Shown: positions 22,901 to 35,045, counted from the first letter of the stretch. The stretch is DNA of 64,000 nt from Blasia pusilla (GCA_050084515.1 CM114272.1:1860001-1924000); one strand, 5' to 3'. A program made the numbers and translations. Notes: a model not told the origin generated them from the letters alone.

Positions 22901-24572
22901 GCTACAGTTATCACATAGTTTTGTGCAATCTAGTCAGCTGTAGATCCCTTGATGTTACAGTCATGAAATAGTTTCATGTGCTTAAAAGAATACTCTGCAG
23001 AGTCTCTGTAGACCTTTTATGGGTTTGGTTACTATTTTATCCTCCCCCATATCTGCTTCATTAGGGCTCATACCTTGTAAAGGTTGTGCTTGAGGAAATC
23101 TAAGCGGGTATTGGGATTGATATGAGAAGTTCTCTACCAACATGTACAAGGAAATGTGGTATTGCTTGATTCAGTAAGTAGTAGATCTGTGGTGAAGTTT
23201 GAGAAAATTGAAGTTGCCCTTGAAACATATGTACCACTGAATTGAACTCCACCCAGAGGAAGTGTGCAAACATTAACGTGAGCTTTGTTGGATTGTAGTC
23301 TCGACCTGGATCGTTGTTTCCAACCGAATGGGCCATTGAGGAGTTCTCGGGTAGTAGGGGTTGCAGCTTGAGCAGTAGATGATAGTGATGGATTTTGGTT
23401 GATGAGGGCGTTCTTGAAAAAAATTGGTTGATCATAGAGGTTCATGGCTTGAGGGATTCTCTCCTTCCTCCATCACAGCTGCTCATGGAATTTTTAGTTT
23501 TTGTGACTAAGAGTCCCAAAGCTCGAGCAGTAGAGGATAGTGAGGAGTTCTGGTTGATTAGGACTATCTGACATTTTTGTTTTGTTGGTAAAGAGAGCTT
23601 CACTGCTTGAGGGGTTCTCCCCTTGCTCCATCACAGCTGCTTGTGGAATCCTCCATTTCTGCAACCCTCAGAGACTTTCTTATGTTCTCAATGTCTTTTT
23701 CCCATCCATTTTAACGAATGACTGTGTTTTCGTGTTGTGACACAACTGACTGGAAAGGCCATTTTGATGACGAAAATCAGGTGGATGAAGACACCCATGT
23801 GTTGTTAGCTTTTGACATGATGAGCAAGCATGGAGTGGGTGGTGTTCCTGTTGTAGCAAGAGGAAGCAAGAAAGTGATTGGCAACATCGGTTCTAGCTAT
23901 GTGCGATTTTTACTGAAGAATCCGGAGATCTTCAAAGATAACAGGTAATAACAAGAACTTGAACTAATCTTGAGGTTTTTTGATAGATTGTTGTTTCTTC
24001 TTGGTATAAAGTAGGTCACAAGATCTAGAGTTCTGGTGTTAGTCTTGGCACAAACACTTCTTACAACTATCTTTGTCAGGAGCAACGTCGAAGGAAACTC
24101 GAAAAATATCATTGATGGTCTCGATTGTGACTCGTAGATATGAAGGGTGGTAAGGATTGACTTCATGACCTATATAGATTACTTTCTTCCTTGCAAGGAC
24201 TTGCTTGCTGGTGGTTGTTTGAGCTGATGGCTTTTTGTGCATGTTACATGAAGTTCTCTCACATCTGGAAAGTTTCTGGAGGCTGTGAAAGAGCATATGC
24301 AACAGCAAGAGATCCATTCGCCCATGCTAAGACCACCATTGACATGCACTGTGAACGAAACTCTGCAAGCTACTATTGCCAAGATTGATGATTCAAGAGT
24401 CCATCGAATCTATGTCATAGACAACAACAAAGACTTGGTAGGTGTGATCACACTCAGGGATATCATTTCAACATTTGTCGAGGAGCCCCATGGTTATTTT
24501 GGAGACTTTTTTGATGGAATGCTTCCAGCATCACCTCGCCCTGACCTCGACGTGCCTATCACTATCTCTTAG
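19938..24572 (+). CDS. Four-CBS-domain protein, plant SNF4-like (At1g69800-type)
   Basis: Six coding exons: 19938-20079, 21603-21775, 21980-22219, 22535-22810, 23781-23944 and 24254-24572 (stop TAG). All junctions are GT-AG with matching phases, giving 437 residues, close to the roughly 450 I recall for Arabidopsis At1g69800. The start ATG has a good context (CCATGG). The N-terminal IPVSSFPILPLGH segment runs into VIEVRSDASLHEA of CBS1. CBS2 includes FRWAPF and LLSKYRMKSLPVV, CBS3 HGVGGVPVV, and CBS4 VHRIYVIDNN and GVITLRDIIS, with a GYFGDFFDGM tail. CBS pairs bind adenosine-type ligands in SnRK1 gamma subunits and relatives; for this subfamily the ligand and partner are not established to my knowledge. 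Exon 2 splice sites are the least typical (donor GTGCTT), and the last acceptor is inferred from phase and similarity. No organelle-targeting peptide is obvious. Confidence 0.85.
20130..20690. repeat. 58-bp tandem repeat array inside intron 1 of the CBS gene
   Basis: About nine full and two partial copies of a 58-bp unit, each with gagctgttgtggaatggaag and a gatgggctggacacagattt word. Full copies begin near 20186, 20242, 20300, 20358, 20416, 20474, 20558, 20617 and 20668, and a truncated one lies near 20500. Copies are nearly identical, which points to recent expansion. The array starts about 50 bp after the intron 1 donor. Confidence 0.95.
20915..21500. repeat. Second tandem array in intron 1 of the CBS gene
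   Basis: About five or six diverged units of roughly 100-130 bp share words such as catgattaagattgcactc, gaaactagggatt, gggtgcttgggctctc and gtgtgcactcca. With the 58-bp array it makes intron 1 (20080-21602) almost wholly tandem repeats. The short run (gctt)n near 20822-20842 lies between the two arrays. Confidence 0.85.
23370..23660. repeat. Tandem duplication in intron 4 of the CBS gene
   Basis: Two diverged copies of about 150 bp share gagcagtaga, ggttgat, gcttgaggg, ttctc and ccatcacagctgct words in the same order (near 23371 and 23524). The rest of this 970-bp intron shows nothing recognisable. Confidence 0.7.
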
Positions 24573-26640
24573 CTTTCTGGTTTGTTGTGCCTTTTCCAAC
24601 CTTGAGGAACCATCAAGTTTGTTTCATTCTGCTCTACATACTCCATCAACTAGATCGCTATAAGACTTTGCTCTCCTTGCCAACTTGTATATAAAAAATC
24701 AAAATGTATAGGGTATTACTTATCCAACGAAAACAACTTATTGAAATATAAAGAAACCAATCGATGTTTTGCTAAAACTTCGCCCCTAAGTTGGGCATGC
24801 AACATGGTTGTAAAGTATACCTTGAAGTTGATCCTTCAAGATGACATGTTTGTTTCACTAATTGTTGGTCGGTCATGAAGCTCATTCGATCTTTGGTATG
24901 AACATGAAAAGCATGTGGTTATCTACATATATGTTTGGTTTGGTTTTGGTAGAGTACATGAAGCTCACAAAGCGGCTTGATTTTCAGTCACGTAAGTTTC
25001 TAATATTGGAGGTATTGTTAGTCTTATTGTCAAGATAAAAGTGATTCTTGTTTTCTTGCGTAGACATGTTAACTACACTCGTTCATTGATTGTGTTGGGG
25101 TGTTAATGATATAGATCTAATCATTTCCCAATCCAACTCAATCTCAATTTATTTTGGTTCTTGTCAATATTTTGTTAATTTCACTATAAATACTTTTGCA
25201 TAGAAGCCATACTTCTCTCAATCTATTTGAATTTTTGCTGGTTACTCGACTCTCTAGCTAGAAAGCCTTTAGTTACTTATGATGTTGACTTGATTTCGAT
25301 TTATTGAAAATTTATTTTGCATCCATAGAAAGAACCATGATTGTCTTACTATTTCTACTATTCTCACTAGGAGAAAATACCCCATTTTTGTTGTCATCGT
25401 TCCAATTTACTTGTTACTTCAAAGAGGAAGGTTAAATACAAAAACGTGTGTTCTTTCCATCTTCTTGAGTGGCCCTATATGGAGGTTACTCTCTCTTTAT
25501 CCACCAAGATCATTTAGTTTTTAGAGTGAAGGATTAAGAAACGTGAATGGGACGGGGTTCCTCTATTTTAAAAATCCAAAACCAATGCATTATTTCAAAT
25601 AATTATTCTCCATCCCTTACCTTAACCTAATTTGTGTGGGCATTTCTCAACCACATATAGTTGGGGGAGGTTGGAAATTTTTCGGTGTGAATCTTACATG
25701 ACATCTGACTGGGATGAAGATGACCACTTATGAAATTGTGCTAGTTATCGTGTTTTTAATTGCTTATGAGAGCAATTTCCATTCAACGATCATACTTATA
25801 AGGGTGTTTTTTTCATTAGTGCAAACTCATGAGTTGTTGTGATGGTTGTTGAAAATTGAGTTATAATCAAATTAGTTGGATATATATATTATTATATTTG
25901 ATATTCACATGAAATAGTAAAATTTAATCTTGGTTGGTCAATTAAGTACGATTATTTTCATTCCTGTGAATTAATCGTAATTAAAATAACTTAAAATTAT
26001 TATGAGGATTAGGGTTAATGTTGTTTGAACATTCTTTATGTAAATGAGAAAAAAACTCAATCTGCACTCGTTCTTTCATTGCAAAATGTGTGTTTGTATG
26101 CTTGTGTGCACGCTATAAGCCATGCATGTTTAGTTGACGTGGATGAAAATTAATCCCCACTCATTCTTTCATTACAAAATTTATTTATTTTGTGTGTGTG
26201 TTTTCCATTAGTCATGCAAAGTCTTCTAGAGCTTATTGAGTGCTTTCCAATGCATCCAAATTCTTTGATTTTAAATAAAAGTAGCGATTCAATATAGAAA
26301 CATGCAATTAGTGAAAGAAAGTTGAGCAATTTGCTCTCACATGCTAATTTAGACTAGTTATTGCATATGATTGCTCAATTTTAGAAAATTTCAAGTCAAT
26401 TTTTACGTAAGAGAGGTGCTTGCTTCAATTAGAAGAGTGTAGAATCTAAAATTATGATTTCTTAATAGAGTTTTCCTCCCTAGAAATTACATGCCAAAAG
26501 TTAGATTAAAAAAAGTACAATGTTTGAAAGATTCACATGAAATAATTTCTCACAAATCAAGAATTATACAAGTTTGTTATAGATTATGCAGCCAAACGAA
26601 AAGGTGAGTTAACACACTTGATAAGGTGATCGTGGCAGTC
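24573..26640. other. AT-rich intergenic DNA
   Basis: AT-rich sequence between the CBS gene stop and a gypsy fragment. I see no coding frame of interest. It should contain the 3' UTR of the CBS gene, but no single polyadenylation signal stands out. Confidence 0.5.
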
Positions 26641-26649
26641 ACGTTTCTT

Positions 26650-27495
26650 AATAATCATCCGCTCTAATGGTGGATAGGTCATCGAAAGGAGCATGTAGCC
26701 AAATGATCATGATTGATTTGGAAGGACTTCAAGGTATTGATTGGCAACTGGTTCACTCCGGAGTATCACGAGTTTTGAGATGGTGTAGAGTTTTTTGTGT
26801 TTGCAGCAGAATGGATCCTTAAGTGTTTATGTGCATGAGCTTAGTCCGAAACTGGACTCACTTCCTAGACGAGTTCGCAAAGAATTTTATCTTCTTTATT
26901 GGACTTAAGCCCAATGCAGAGAAGTTCCTATTTAGAATTTCGGAGTAACCAAATATATGTGCGGAACTTTTGAAGTCGGTGGAGGTGATAGGGGACGATG
27001 ACGTTCAAGACCAAAAATCCTTTGAGCAAAAAGATTTTTTGATGATACGGAAAAATAAAGGGGAAACCAAGAGGGTTTGGAGTGGGGGCTCGAGCGACCA
27101 AGAAGGGTTTCTTATCCTGGCAGCAAAATGAGTGGAACCCAATGCAAATCCGAATGAGGCTGAACATCCAAAGTTAGTGAGCACCAAAGTGATTTGCTAC
27201 AATTGTGGTGAGCCCAAGCACATGGCCAAGATGTGTTCAAAGCCAAAGGTCATTAATGGAGTATGATTGCGTTTTCTGTTAAGTAATTGTCGAGGGGAGG
27301 TTTGCAAACGTCCCTTCAAGTTACTAAGAAGACGCCCAACTTGTATACTTAAGATTTGAGATTTCTTATCGTGAAGTGATGTTGCTCGTTACTCGTTGAT
27401 ACAAGTGCACTCCTCCTTGAGTTCGAGGATCATGAAGGAGTGGGTTTGTAAACCACCCATATGGACGAGTCCATCCGAGTGGATTTTCTGGAGCC
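26650..27495 (+). pseudogene. Ty3/gypsy-like gag-protease fragment, decayed
   Basis: Plus-strand translation in shifting frames gives pieces typical of a Ty3/gypsy gag: NWFTPEYHEF, GSLSVYVHEL, FFIGLKPNAEKF and a CCHC zinc knuckle CYNCGEPKHMAKMC near 27197-27240. A weak protease-like LLVDTSA piece follows near 27380-27420. In-frame stops and frameshifts break it throughout. The similarity stops near 27495, where a copia reverse transcriptase begins in the opposite orientation. It is a dead, truncated element. Confidence 0.75.
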
Positions 27496-27499
27496 AAAC

Positions 27500-28800
27500 C
27501 TCACTAGACATCAGAGTTAGTTTTGGACTTCAACTTTAGATACCACATAATCCTCCTCACATCATCAAGGTGAGGTTTTCGAGGTGTTTGCATAAATTGG
27601 CTCACTATGCCAACTACATAGTTCAAATCTGGCCTGATTATAGTGAGATAGATCAAACTTCCAACCATGGGCCTGAACATATTAGAATCTGCAAGCAACT
27701 CTCCTTCATCCACTCTTAACTTCACACTTTGTTCCAATAGTGTAGAGATTGGCTTACAAGCCGTCATACCATATTTTGAAAGCATGTGAAGAGCATATTG
27801 TCATTGTAGTAACCACATGCTCTCTCCAACCTTGATAAATTCAACACCAAGGAAGTACTTGAGTTCTCCTAAGTCCTTTATATCAAATTTTTCCCTTAAC
27901 TTTAGCGTGACTTTTTGTACCATATCCTCAGTACTCCCAGTAATCAAGAGATCGTTAACATACAACACAATAATAACCGTATGACCTTGTCCTCTCAAGA
28001 CATATAACGAGAAGTCAGAATCACATACCCTAAAATCTAACTCTTTTAGGACGTATGTAATCTTGCCATACCAAGCTCTTGGAGTTTGTTTGAGCCCGTA
28101 TAGAGCTTTCTTCAACCTGCATACGCGAAATGGAAACTCGGGATGCTCGTATCCAGGTGGTTGAGTCATATATACCTCCTCGTATAGATCTCCATTCAAG
28201 AAGGAATGCAAGACAATTCTGAATGAGGATTGTACTTCATATACCATAAGAGACTATTCTAACAAAAAGAGACATCCAAACCTTCATAGCTTGTCGCTTA
28301 GTGATGTAATTAGGAGACTCCAAGAGTTTGCTTGACATCCATATGATGTAATCTCCACTTCTTACTTAGTGTAACTGCAACCATTGTTCTCGTAGTCGCC
28401 ATCTTTGCAATAGGGCTAAATGTTTTCTCATAATCGATGTCATCTTGTTGTGGATAGCCCTTAGCCACCAATCTTCCTTTGTATCAGTTAATTGTATCAT
28501 CTTGATTGCGCTTGATTTTGTAAACCTATTTGCAACCAATAGCTTCCTTATTAGAAGGTATATTAATCAACTCCCAAGTCTGTTGATGTCTTAATACATC
28601 AAGCTCTTCCTCCATAGCTTCAATCCATTCGACTCTATTTGCAGCTTCTTCTAAACAACTCGACTCCTGTTCTTGAAGGGTAGTCATGATATATGCATGA
28701 TGTGTCATAAGGAAACCTTCATTTATGAATCTATGACCAGGATGTGTGACTCTACTTGATCTACAAAGTTGTTGTTCAGAGGTAGATGCCTCTGACACAT
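27500..28800 (-). pseudogene. Copia reverse transcriptase / start of RNase H, broken
   Basis: Three frame-shifted blocks: 28798-28526 (VEWIEAMEEELDVLRHQQTW, the usual start of the copia RT domain), 28247-27801 ([27 protein letters not shown]) and 27785-27504 (MVGSLIYLTIIRPDLNYVVG). The catalytic YVDD box reads YVND at 27956-27954, and the upstream DVKSAFL block is altered, so key acidic residues are missing. The RNase H domain is cut off at the 27.5-kb junction. Confidence 0.9.
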
Positions 28801-28987
28801 GACTGGAGCTCTGGCTAGTGTCAATAGACTAAATACGTACTCTTTCCATCCATGAACTCACAGATTTAACTGATGAATCTAGGACCTTTCGTAATCTTGC
28901 ATTAGTACTTGGGGAATTTAAAGGCAATGTCTGTTGGTTTACAGTCATATTCTCTCCCTCAACAGACGAGTTTAGAGGTGGAATGGG

Positions 28988-29645
28988 CTAAGATGGAGCA
29001 TACCATGACTTCAATTCATCAAAGGCAAGATCGCGACTAATAATAAGTTGCCTAGAGGATGGAATATAGCACTTATACCCCTTAGTTCCATCAGCGTAAC
29101 CAATTAATAGACATCTTTCAGATTTGGGGTCTAATTTATGACGTCTTTCAGAAGGAACATAAGCATAACAAATACAACCAAATACTTTCAGGAAGGAAAA
29201 ATTAGGCTTACTTCTTGTGAAGACTTCGAATGGAGTCTTATCATGAACTCTTGTTGTTGGAGTTCGGTTGATTAAGAAAAATGCACACGCTACTGCATGT
29301 GCCCAATACACCTTAGACATATTCTTCTCATTCAACATAGCTCATGCCGCCTTAGCAGTATGTCAATTCTTCCTCTCAGCCACTCCAAATTTTTTTTTGA
29401 GTATAACGGCAAGTCAGTTGACTTTAGATGCCATTCTGACATAAGTAGTCATCAAACTCTGTTGAAAGATACTCTCCCCCTCCATCACAACGCAATTTTA
29501 GAATGTGTTCTCCAGTCTGCTTCTCTACTAGAACTGTGAATGTTTGGAACACTGAAAATACCTCTGACTTGGCTTTCAAAAAGTATATCCATCTAAACCT
29601 AGAGAAGTCATCAATAAATGAAACAAAATGCGTGTCGTGCGGCTA
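28988..29645 (-). pseudogene. Copia integrase, broken
   Basis: Minus translation gives the catalytic-core pieces FIDDFSRFRWIYFLKAKSE and LRCDGGGEYLS near 29610-29470. The C-terminal part follows at 29338-28988, with ACAFFLINRTPTTR, FEVFTRSKPNFSFLKVFGC and LIGYADGTKGYKCY. Frameshifts separate the blocks. The N-terminal zinc domain and the protease are absent because an unrelated segment begins at about 29650. Confidence 0.88.
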
Positions 29646-29649
29646 CTCT

Positions 29650-31500
29650 CCTTTGAACATAAATCTTTGTTATTGCGGAAGCGTGCGTTCAGTAGGTCAC
29701 GCTCTCAACGCTGATCTACATCAAAACATACACTATAGTTAGTCGGGTCTTTGATCAATCACCGGGCTAACTTTTTGAGTTCTCATCTCGGTCTCTCATC
29801 AAGCTCAACCTTCCTAGTTTTGCGGCTTACAACACATGCAAGTCTTGAAAGACTTAGGACAGACTTTCTGGTCGGTTGAGGAACCTCAAATTGCGTTTTG
29901 CGCCTCGAGGTTCCAATTGTTCAATGGACATCCAATGAGTCCTTCATCGAGACTCGCAAAGAGTGAATCTCCAATCGAAATCCAAATGTGGCGTAAAAAT
30001 TCCACTCCCCTGGATCAGGTTTGGGTTTCGAGTTCCAACGCCAAACCCCCATTCCATCCCGTGCCTCTGAGATGCCGTTTGATGCTCAAAGTGGGGATTC
30101 GTGTTCCAAGACATCTTGGAGAGACTCCTCCCTTACTAGTACTTCTGGGGATCTCTGAGGTTCCCTACATTTAGGGAAAGACACCCAAGCCTCTCCAATT
30201 GGCCCTCAACCCGATTGCTCTCGTAGTTGTTTTTGGCCAATATCTCAGGTTTTACTTATGCGTTTGCTGAGATCTTTGGTGCATTGGAAGCGTCTCAAGA
30301 TAAGCTTGCCAATGCGTTCTTATTTTTCCCAAATGCATCTTGGAGCTAAACGTTATGGTCCAAAACATAGCCCAATTCCCCAAACGCTAATCGTGTTCCA
30401 AAACTGGTTCTCACCTCTTTGGCAACCAACCTTCCAAGACTCAACTCATCTCAAGTCTTGGCTCACCTTTGGTCTGGGTTTCCTGTTCGCGACCACTAAC
30501 GCATGAAACACATAACTTAGTTTCGCGTTTCGTCTCTTGGACTTTTCCAAGAGACCTTCCAAAAGCCTTTGCAAAGCGCGATCATCGCAACGTGAGTCCA
30601 CTTGAGTTCTGGTATTCCGTTTGGCGCCTATTTGGTGTTGTTTGGTTATGAGGGTTGCGACACTCATCCTTCCTTAGAAGGTTGATGTCCTCATCAATGC
30701 AAACCTTTTTAATGTTAAGTTCTGGGAAGCCGTCCCCTTAACACTGAATCACGTTCTAGTAGCTAACCCGCAATTCCCCTTTTGACTTAAGTGTTAGGTT
30801 GTCGCTCGTAGCACTTAGAATTATTAGCTTCTTCACTTCAATTAGCCTAGACCAGTTCTGCAAAACTAATCTAAACTATCAAAATAAGCTAACTAAGTCT
30901 GCAACCTAACACTTCACTCACTATTTGTAAACAACCGCCTTTTTACCTAGCTAACTCGTACTACTTTTGGGTCACTCGTATTCTACTTAGGCGCGTCACT
31001 AAGTTCACTCATGCAACATGAATGAGATCACCACAAACCCCAAGACAGACTAATCTGCTCTGCCGACGTTAGGGCGGGTCCAAATGCTAGTACTTCAACA
31101 CTTGGTCCTAATCTAGATGCCTTATCCGAATACAAGCTCTCACCTCAAATACTCATTGTCTAGCCTCCTTGACTTACATCCTAAGCATATGAAGAACTAT
31201 TCATTGCCATGCACTACCAGACACAAAATCACAATCACAAGCATCGATCTCCAAATCCATGCATTCTTTATTGCAACAACTAAACATTTCTAGTTACAAT
31301 GGGTTATCGGCCCAAGCTTTCCGGTCATAAGTTATGTCCTTTGCTCCACCATGTACTAACGTATGTGCCTATCTTGCATCCATTTGAAGTCTCGCAATGC
31401 CTCTTGCGCGTGTTCAAGATCAGCCTCCGCAATCCAAGTCATCTCTAGTGTCGAGTCTTCTTGACCATTGCTCTCATATGATGAGTGACGACCAAGAGAT
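29650..31500 (+). mobile_element. 1.85-kb non-coding insertion in the copia element
   Basis: The segment interrupts copia between integrase and gag and has no recognisable protein. About 700 bp of it (30.0-30.68 kb) is similar, in opposite orientation, to 60.06-60.76 kb, so it belongs to a dispersed family. Shared words include gtgcattggaa, tcccaaa.gcatctt and gagttctggtattc. It could be a solo LTR or a non-autonomous LTR-type element. Its exact ends and a target-site duplication were not found. Confidence 0.6.
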
Positions 31501-31514
31501 GCTTAGTTTGTGAA

Positions 31515-32457
31515 TATTTTTGTTCTTGGTACTATCCTTGGTATTGTTGCTCCACATAGTTTTGTTGCTGTAAGACTCTTGTTCTCTTATCTGCCTTCTT
31601 TTTAAAGAAAAACTTTGCATCGTGATCCTTTATCCCACAGATTTTGCAAGATCCAAGGACCCTTTGCTATTCACCTCGACCCCAACGGTTTCTACCATCA
31701 CCACCTTATGATTGTGTCTGGTACTAATTCGTAGTTGATTAAGTAACGTTATAATGAGTGTCTCTTCCTCCATATGCTTGATATCCACCACCACGACGGA
31801 AGCTTCTGCCATAACCTCTGCCTCTCTTTGATCCATAACCTGCAAATAGCGCACACTCTTGCAGACTAGACGAGCTACCGCTGCCTACTAGGCGCATCTC
31901 TTCACTGATTAACAATGGGACTAACTCTTGAAAGGTTGGATACTTCTCTCTCATAGAGATAGAGGTCTCAAAGGACTTGTAATCCTTTGGAAGGCCTTGA
32001 AGAGTAAACAAAATCATAGCATCATCTTCTACTGTCATTCCAATGCTATTCAACTTATCAACAATATGTCTGATACTCACAATATAATCATTCATGTTCT
32101 GTGATCCTTTCCTCACTTTGTTCAATTGTTATTTCAATTGAAGCTTTCTGGCCTTTGTAGATGTCTGGAATAGCTTTTCCAATCCATCCCACGCCCCTTT
32201 CAGAATATCAAAATCTTGAATGTGACCTATCATTGGCAAACTGATAGTTATTGAAATATAGTGGATTACTTGCCTTGCGCATCAAGCGTGAACATTCAAG
32301 TCTGTTGAGTCACCTTCAGGCTTGGCCTCATCACGTGTGATGCGACAAGCTCCCATAGTTCTTGATCCCTGAGAAATTATTTCATGCGAAACTTCCAGAC
32401 ATTGTAATTTTTCCTATCTAACTTCTCGCATGTGATTGTTGTTAAGGAATACTCCAT
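31515..32457 (-). pseudogene. Copia gag, broken
   Basis: From ATG 32457 the minus strand reads a typical copia gag opening (MEYSLTTITCEKLDRKNYNV, then WKFRMK, stop, FLRDQELWELV), then after more stops an open block at 32125-31739 with MNDYIVSIRHIVDKLNSIGM and a Gly/Arg-rich tail. The zinc knuckle near 31650 is degraded: CKICGIKDHDAKF lacks the last cysteine. The inserted segment begins soon after. Confidence 0.88.
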
Positions 32458-32972
32458 GACAAATGATTTCAATCACAAAAACGTAATTTCAAGCACTCCA
32501 CTGCTCCAATTGAAGCATAGACCACTCCTACACATAAATCGGCCTAAAAGTTTCCAAAATTGATTAATTGTATGAAAGAACTAGTCAAAATTGACTTGTA
32601 GAGAGCAAATTGCACAACTTTTCTTCACTAATTGCACTTTCCTACACTGAAATTACTACTGCATGAGCTGAGAATATCAAAACGAGCGATTTTTTATGCG
32701 TTGGAAAGCTCTCAACAAGTTCTAAAATACTGTTTGAATCATACTTTGGAGTTGTTCTAAACGATGCGGACCCAGATGGCTAAATCGATCGGGAAAGCCC
32801 TAAAAAATGCCTCCAAATTTTTATCACCATGAAAGCTCCACCTGAAATCTGCACCTATTGGGCTCTGAGCAAAATTTCTTTCTCCCAAACTGAAATTGTG
32901 CCTTCTCTTGCCTCTCTTCTCTCCTCAAACACCAAGAATGTCAAATGATGTTCTTCTATCGCTTTGATACCA

Positions 32973-33240
32973 TGTAGAAAATTGCTAAAGAAGCATAATT
33001 GGTGGGAAAACGGCTCACACTCACACACCACCATGGAGAACAAAATTTTGCAATGAGAAAATGAATGGAGGCTGATCCCCTTCTCAATTATATTGGGTAT
33101 GTACAAGGAACCCTAACCCTAATCTTAACCATAGTCTCGAGTTAGACTAACTGTGATTAACTAACCCTAGTTAAGATAATCGCGCTTAACTGACTAACCA
33201 AGATTAAGCTTCCCTATTTCGTGTGAGTACCAAATGTAGT
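32973..33240 (-). repeat. Probable 5' LTR of the copia element
   Basis: Immediately outside the primer-binding site the plus strand begins TGTAGAAAATTGC, so the LTR ends ...TTCTACA on the element strand, as expected of a TG...CA terminus. It contains a short aaccctaaccctaatc stretch that is not telomeric. The distal end is not defined because no partner LTR survives for comparison; 33240 is an estimate. Confidence 0.6.
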
Positions 33241-34700
33241 AGTTCAGATGTCTCATGAGCTTGACTATAACTCAATCTTCAATAGCAACATCTCGCAAAG
33301 TAATCATAAAATTGCAAGTTGTTTACCAACACCCTAAGAACCTTTTGCAACTTAATTGCAATTAAATTACAAAATGTAAGAAAATAGAAATTTTGCCATG
33401 CTGCATTCATAATCTACTAGCCCAATTCTTATATTTGCAATTCAATAATAGGTGCAAAACACGCAAAGTTACGAGGCTAGTACAATTGTATTGCAACTAA
33501 GTTACGGCTCTTGCCACTCACAAAGATGGTGAGAATGTAGTAGTGCAACTATCATCATCCAATATGTCCATCAAGGCAGAGTTTTAGGAATCTCAAAGGG
33601 TCAACATACAACATGTGTGCAATCAACAATGAGAAATTAATAAACTATAGTGGATTCATGTGGTAATATGGCCATGGTGGCTTTTGTGGTTTTCCGGTTG
33701 CTAACATTTTGGCATGATGGTTTCATTTCCATAAACCGTTCACCTTTCTGTAAGTAACCTTATTTTATCTCACTTTCTTCACTTGAGAAATTACTCAGAT
33801 TTCAATTTCTTTACTGAATGTCTGTCCCATGAACAAGCGAATGATAAGACTCGTTTACTCTTAGTTAGTTAGATATGACCAGAGAATTAGATAGGACATG
33901 TATTGCAATAGGAGGCCACCCTAAGGGACATATGTTGACTTGGAAGGTGTTTGTTTCCAAGAGGCTTCATCTCTTTGCAGTGGTAAAGGCGTAAAGTCTA
34001 TTAAGGCTTGTCTTTACTAATAATATAGATATGGAAGAGAGCAAGTCTTCATCTTTTGGGAGGGAAAGGCATAGTGTTGTGTGGGGTGGGATCAATTCGA
34101 GAGCGATTTTGGAAAGCTTTTCTTTTCTCAACAGGACTATTAACTACTAGTCAATGGTCGTGCCATTAACAAGTTATTGTTGATTATTTATATTATTATC
34201 GGAGAGTTCCCTTTCATTTTTCGAACTTCTCTCCTTTTGACATTTGGCACTTTCAAGCAATAAGATCACCCCTTCACAGCCAATAAGTTCATTTGAAATT
34301 AAGTTTCAATGGGGCAACAAAAACTTTGAGAGCTAATTATGAGAAGGAAGTTAAATTTGTGCATCGCACGGACTTACCCTAGTCCTTTCTTACACCCCTT
34401 TTCTAAATTAAGTAGATGCGACTAACGAATTAGATGCAATAAGTGTCACAAATAAATAAAAAAACCACCTCAAAATACAAGCGTATTATCCTTAAATAAT
34501 TATTCATGAGAAAAATGTTACACATAATAATATGTAATCTATGTTATTACGGAAAAGTGCCCATTAATTTTACAAATTCTTATTTTTGGGGAAATTTTAA
34601 CTGAAAGATTCCTTTACAAATTAATTAAAATTTTAAAATGATATTTAAATTTTAATTATGAAAGACAACTCAAATATAAGCATCCCATTTACTTACACTA
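33241..34700. other. AT-rich intergenic DNA
   Basis: Between the copia LTR and the GC-rich island beginning at about 34.71 kb. I see no coding frame, structural RNA or clear repeat here. Confidence 0.5.
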
Positions 34701-34717
34701 GTATCATATGGCAGTAA

Positions 34718-34763
34718 TTTCCTCTCCGATTACACACGGGGCCGTGTGTAATCGGAGAGGAAA
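34718..34763. repeat. Perfect 46-bp palindrome at an island edge
   Basis: Arms 34718-34739 and 34742-34763 are perfect 22-bp inverted copies around a 2-bp centre (gg). The left arm begins tttcctctccgattacacac. The right arm continues into the tandem array that follows, whose later copies also contain atcggagaggaaag. It sits exactly where the sequence turns from AT-rich to GC-rich. Confidence 0.95.
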
Positions 34764-35045
34764 GTTGTGCGTGGCAGTCGACGGGGCTCTTTGCTGTGGG
34801 GATGCTCGGAGAGCAAAGCCGGGCGTGGCAGCCGACGGGGCTATTTGCTGTGGGTGCTCCGTGAGAAAGCTGTGCGTGGCAGTCCACGGGGCTATTCGCT
34901 GTGGATGCTCCCAGAGGAAAGCTGTGCGTGGCAGTCCACGACTCCACGGGGCTATTGGCTGTGGGTTGATCGGAGAGGAAAGCTGTGCGTGGCAGCCGAC
35001 GGCGGGGGGCCATTGGCTATGGGCGTGCGTGGCAGTTGACGGTCA
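34745..35045. repeat. GC-rich tandem array, about 50-60 bp units
   Basis: Six units share gtgcgtggcag (near 34769, 34826 as gggcgtggcag, 34875, 34927, 34988 and 35024), then cgacggggctatt and gctgtggg. Units are diverged and spacing is irregular. Open frames through the array are by-products of the repeat and have no domain. Confidence 0.9.

Larger units (their letters stand above)
27496..33240 (-). mobile_element. Decayed Ty1/copia retrotransposon, split by an insertion
   Basis: In minus orientation the order is LTR (from 32973 upward), a primer-binding site TGGTATCAAAGC at about 32972-32961 matching plant copia initiator-Met-tRNA sites, gag from 32457, an interruption at about 31.5-29.65 kb, then integrase and reverse transcriptase, with truncation at about 27.5 kb. 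No second LTR is visible, so the 3' end was lost, apparently at the junction with the gypsy fragment. Many stops and frameshifts show it is inactive. The outer LTR boundary is uncertain. Confidence 0.85.

Noticed and set aside
33110-33180. Telomere-like ccctaaccctaa sequence
   Set aside because: Only two short irregular units, inside a copia LTR, and not the plant CCCTAAA repeat array.
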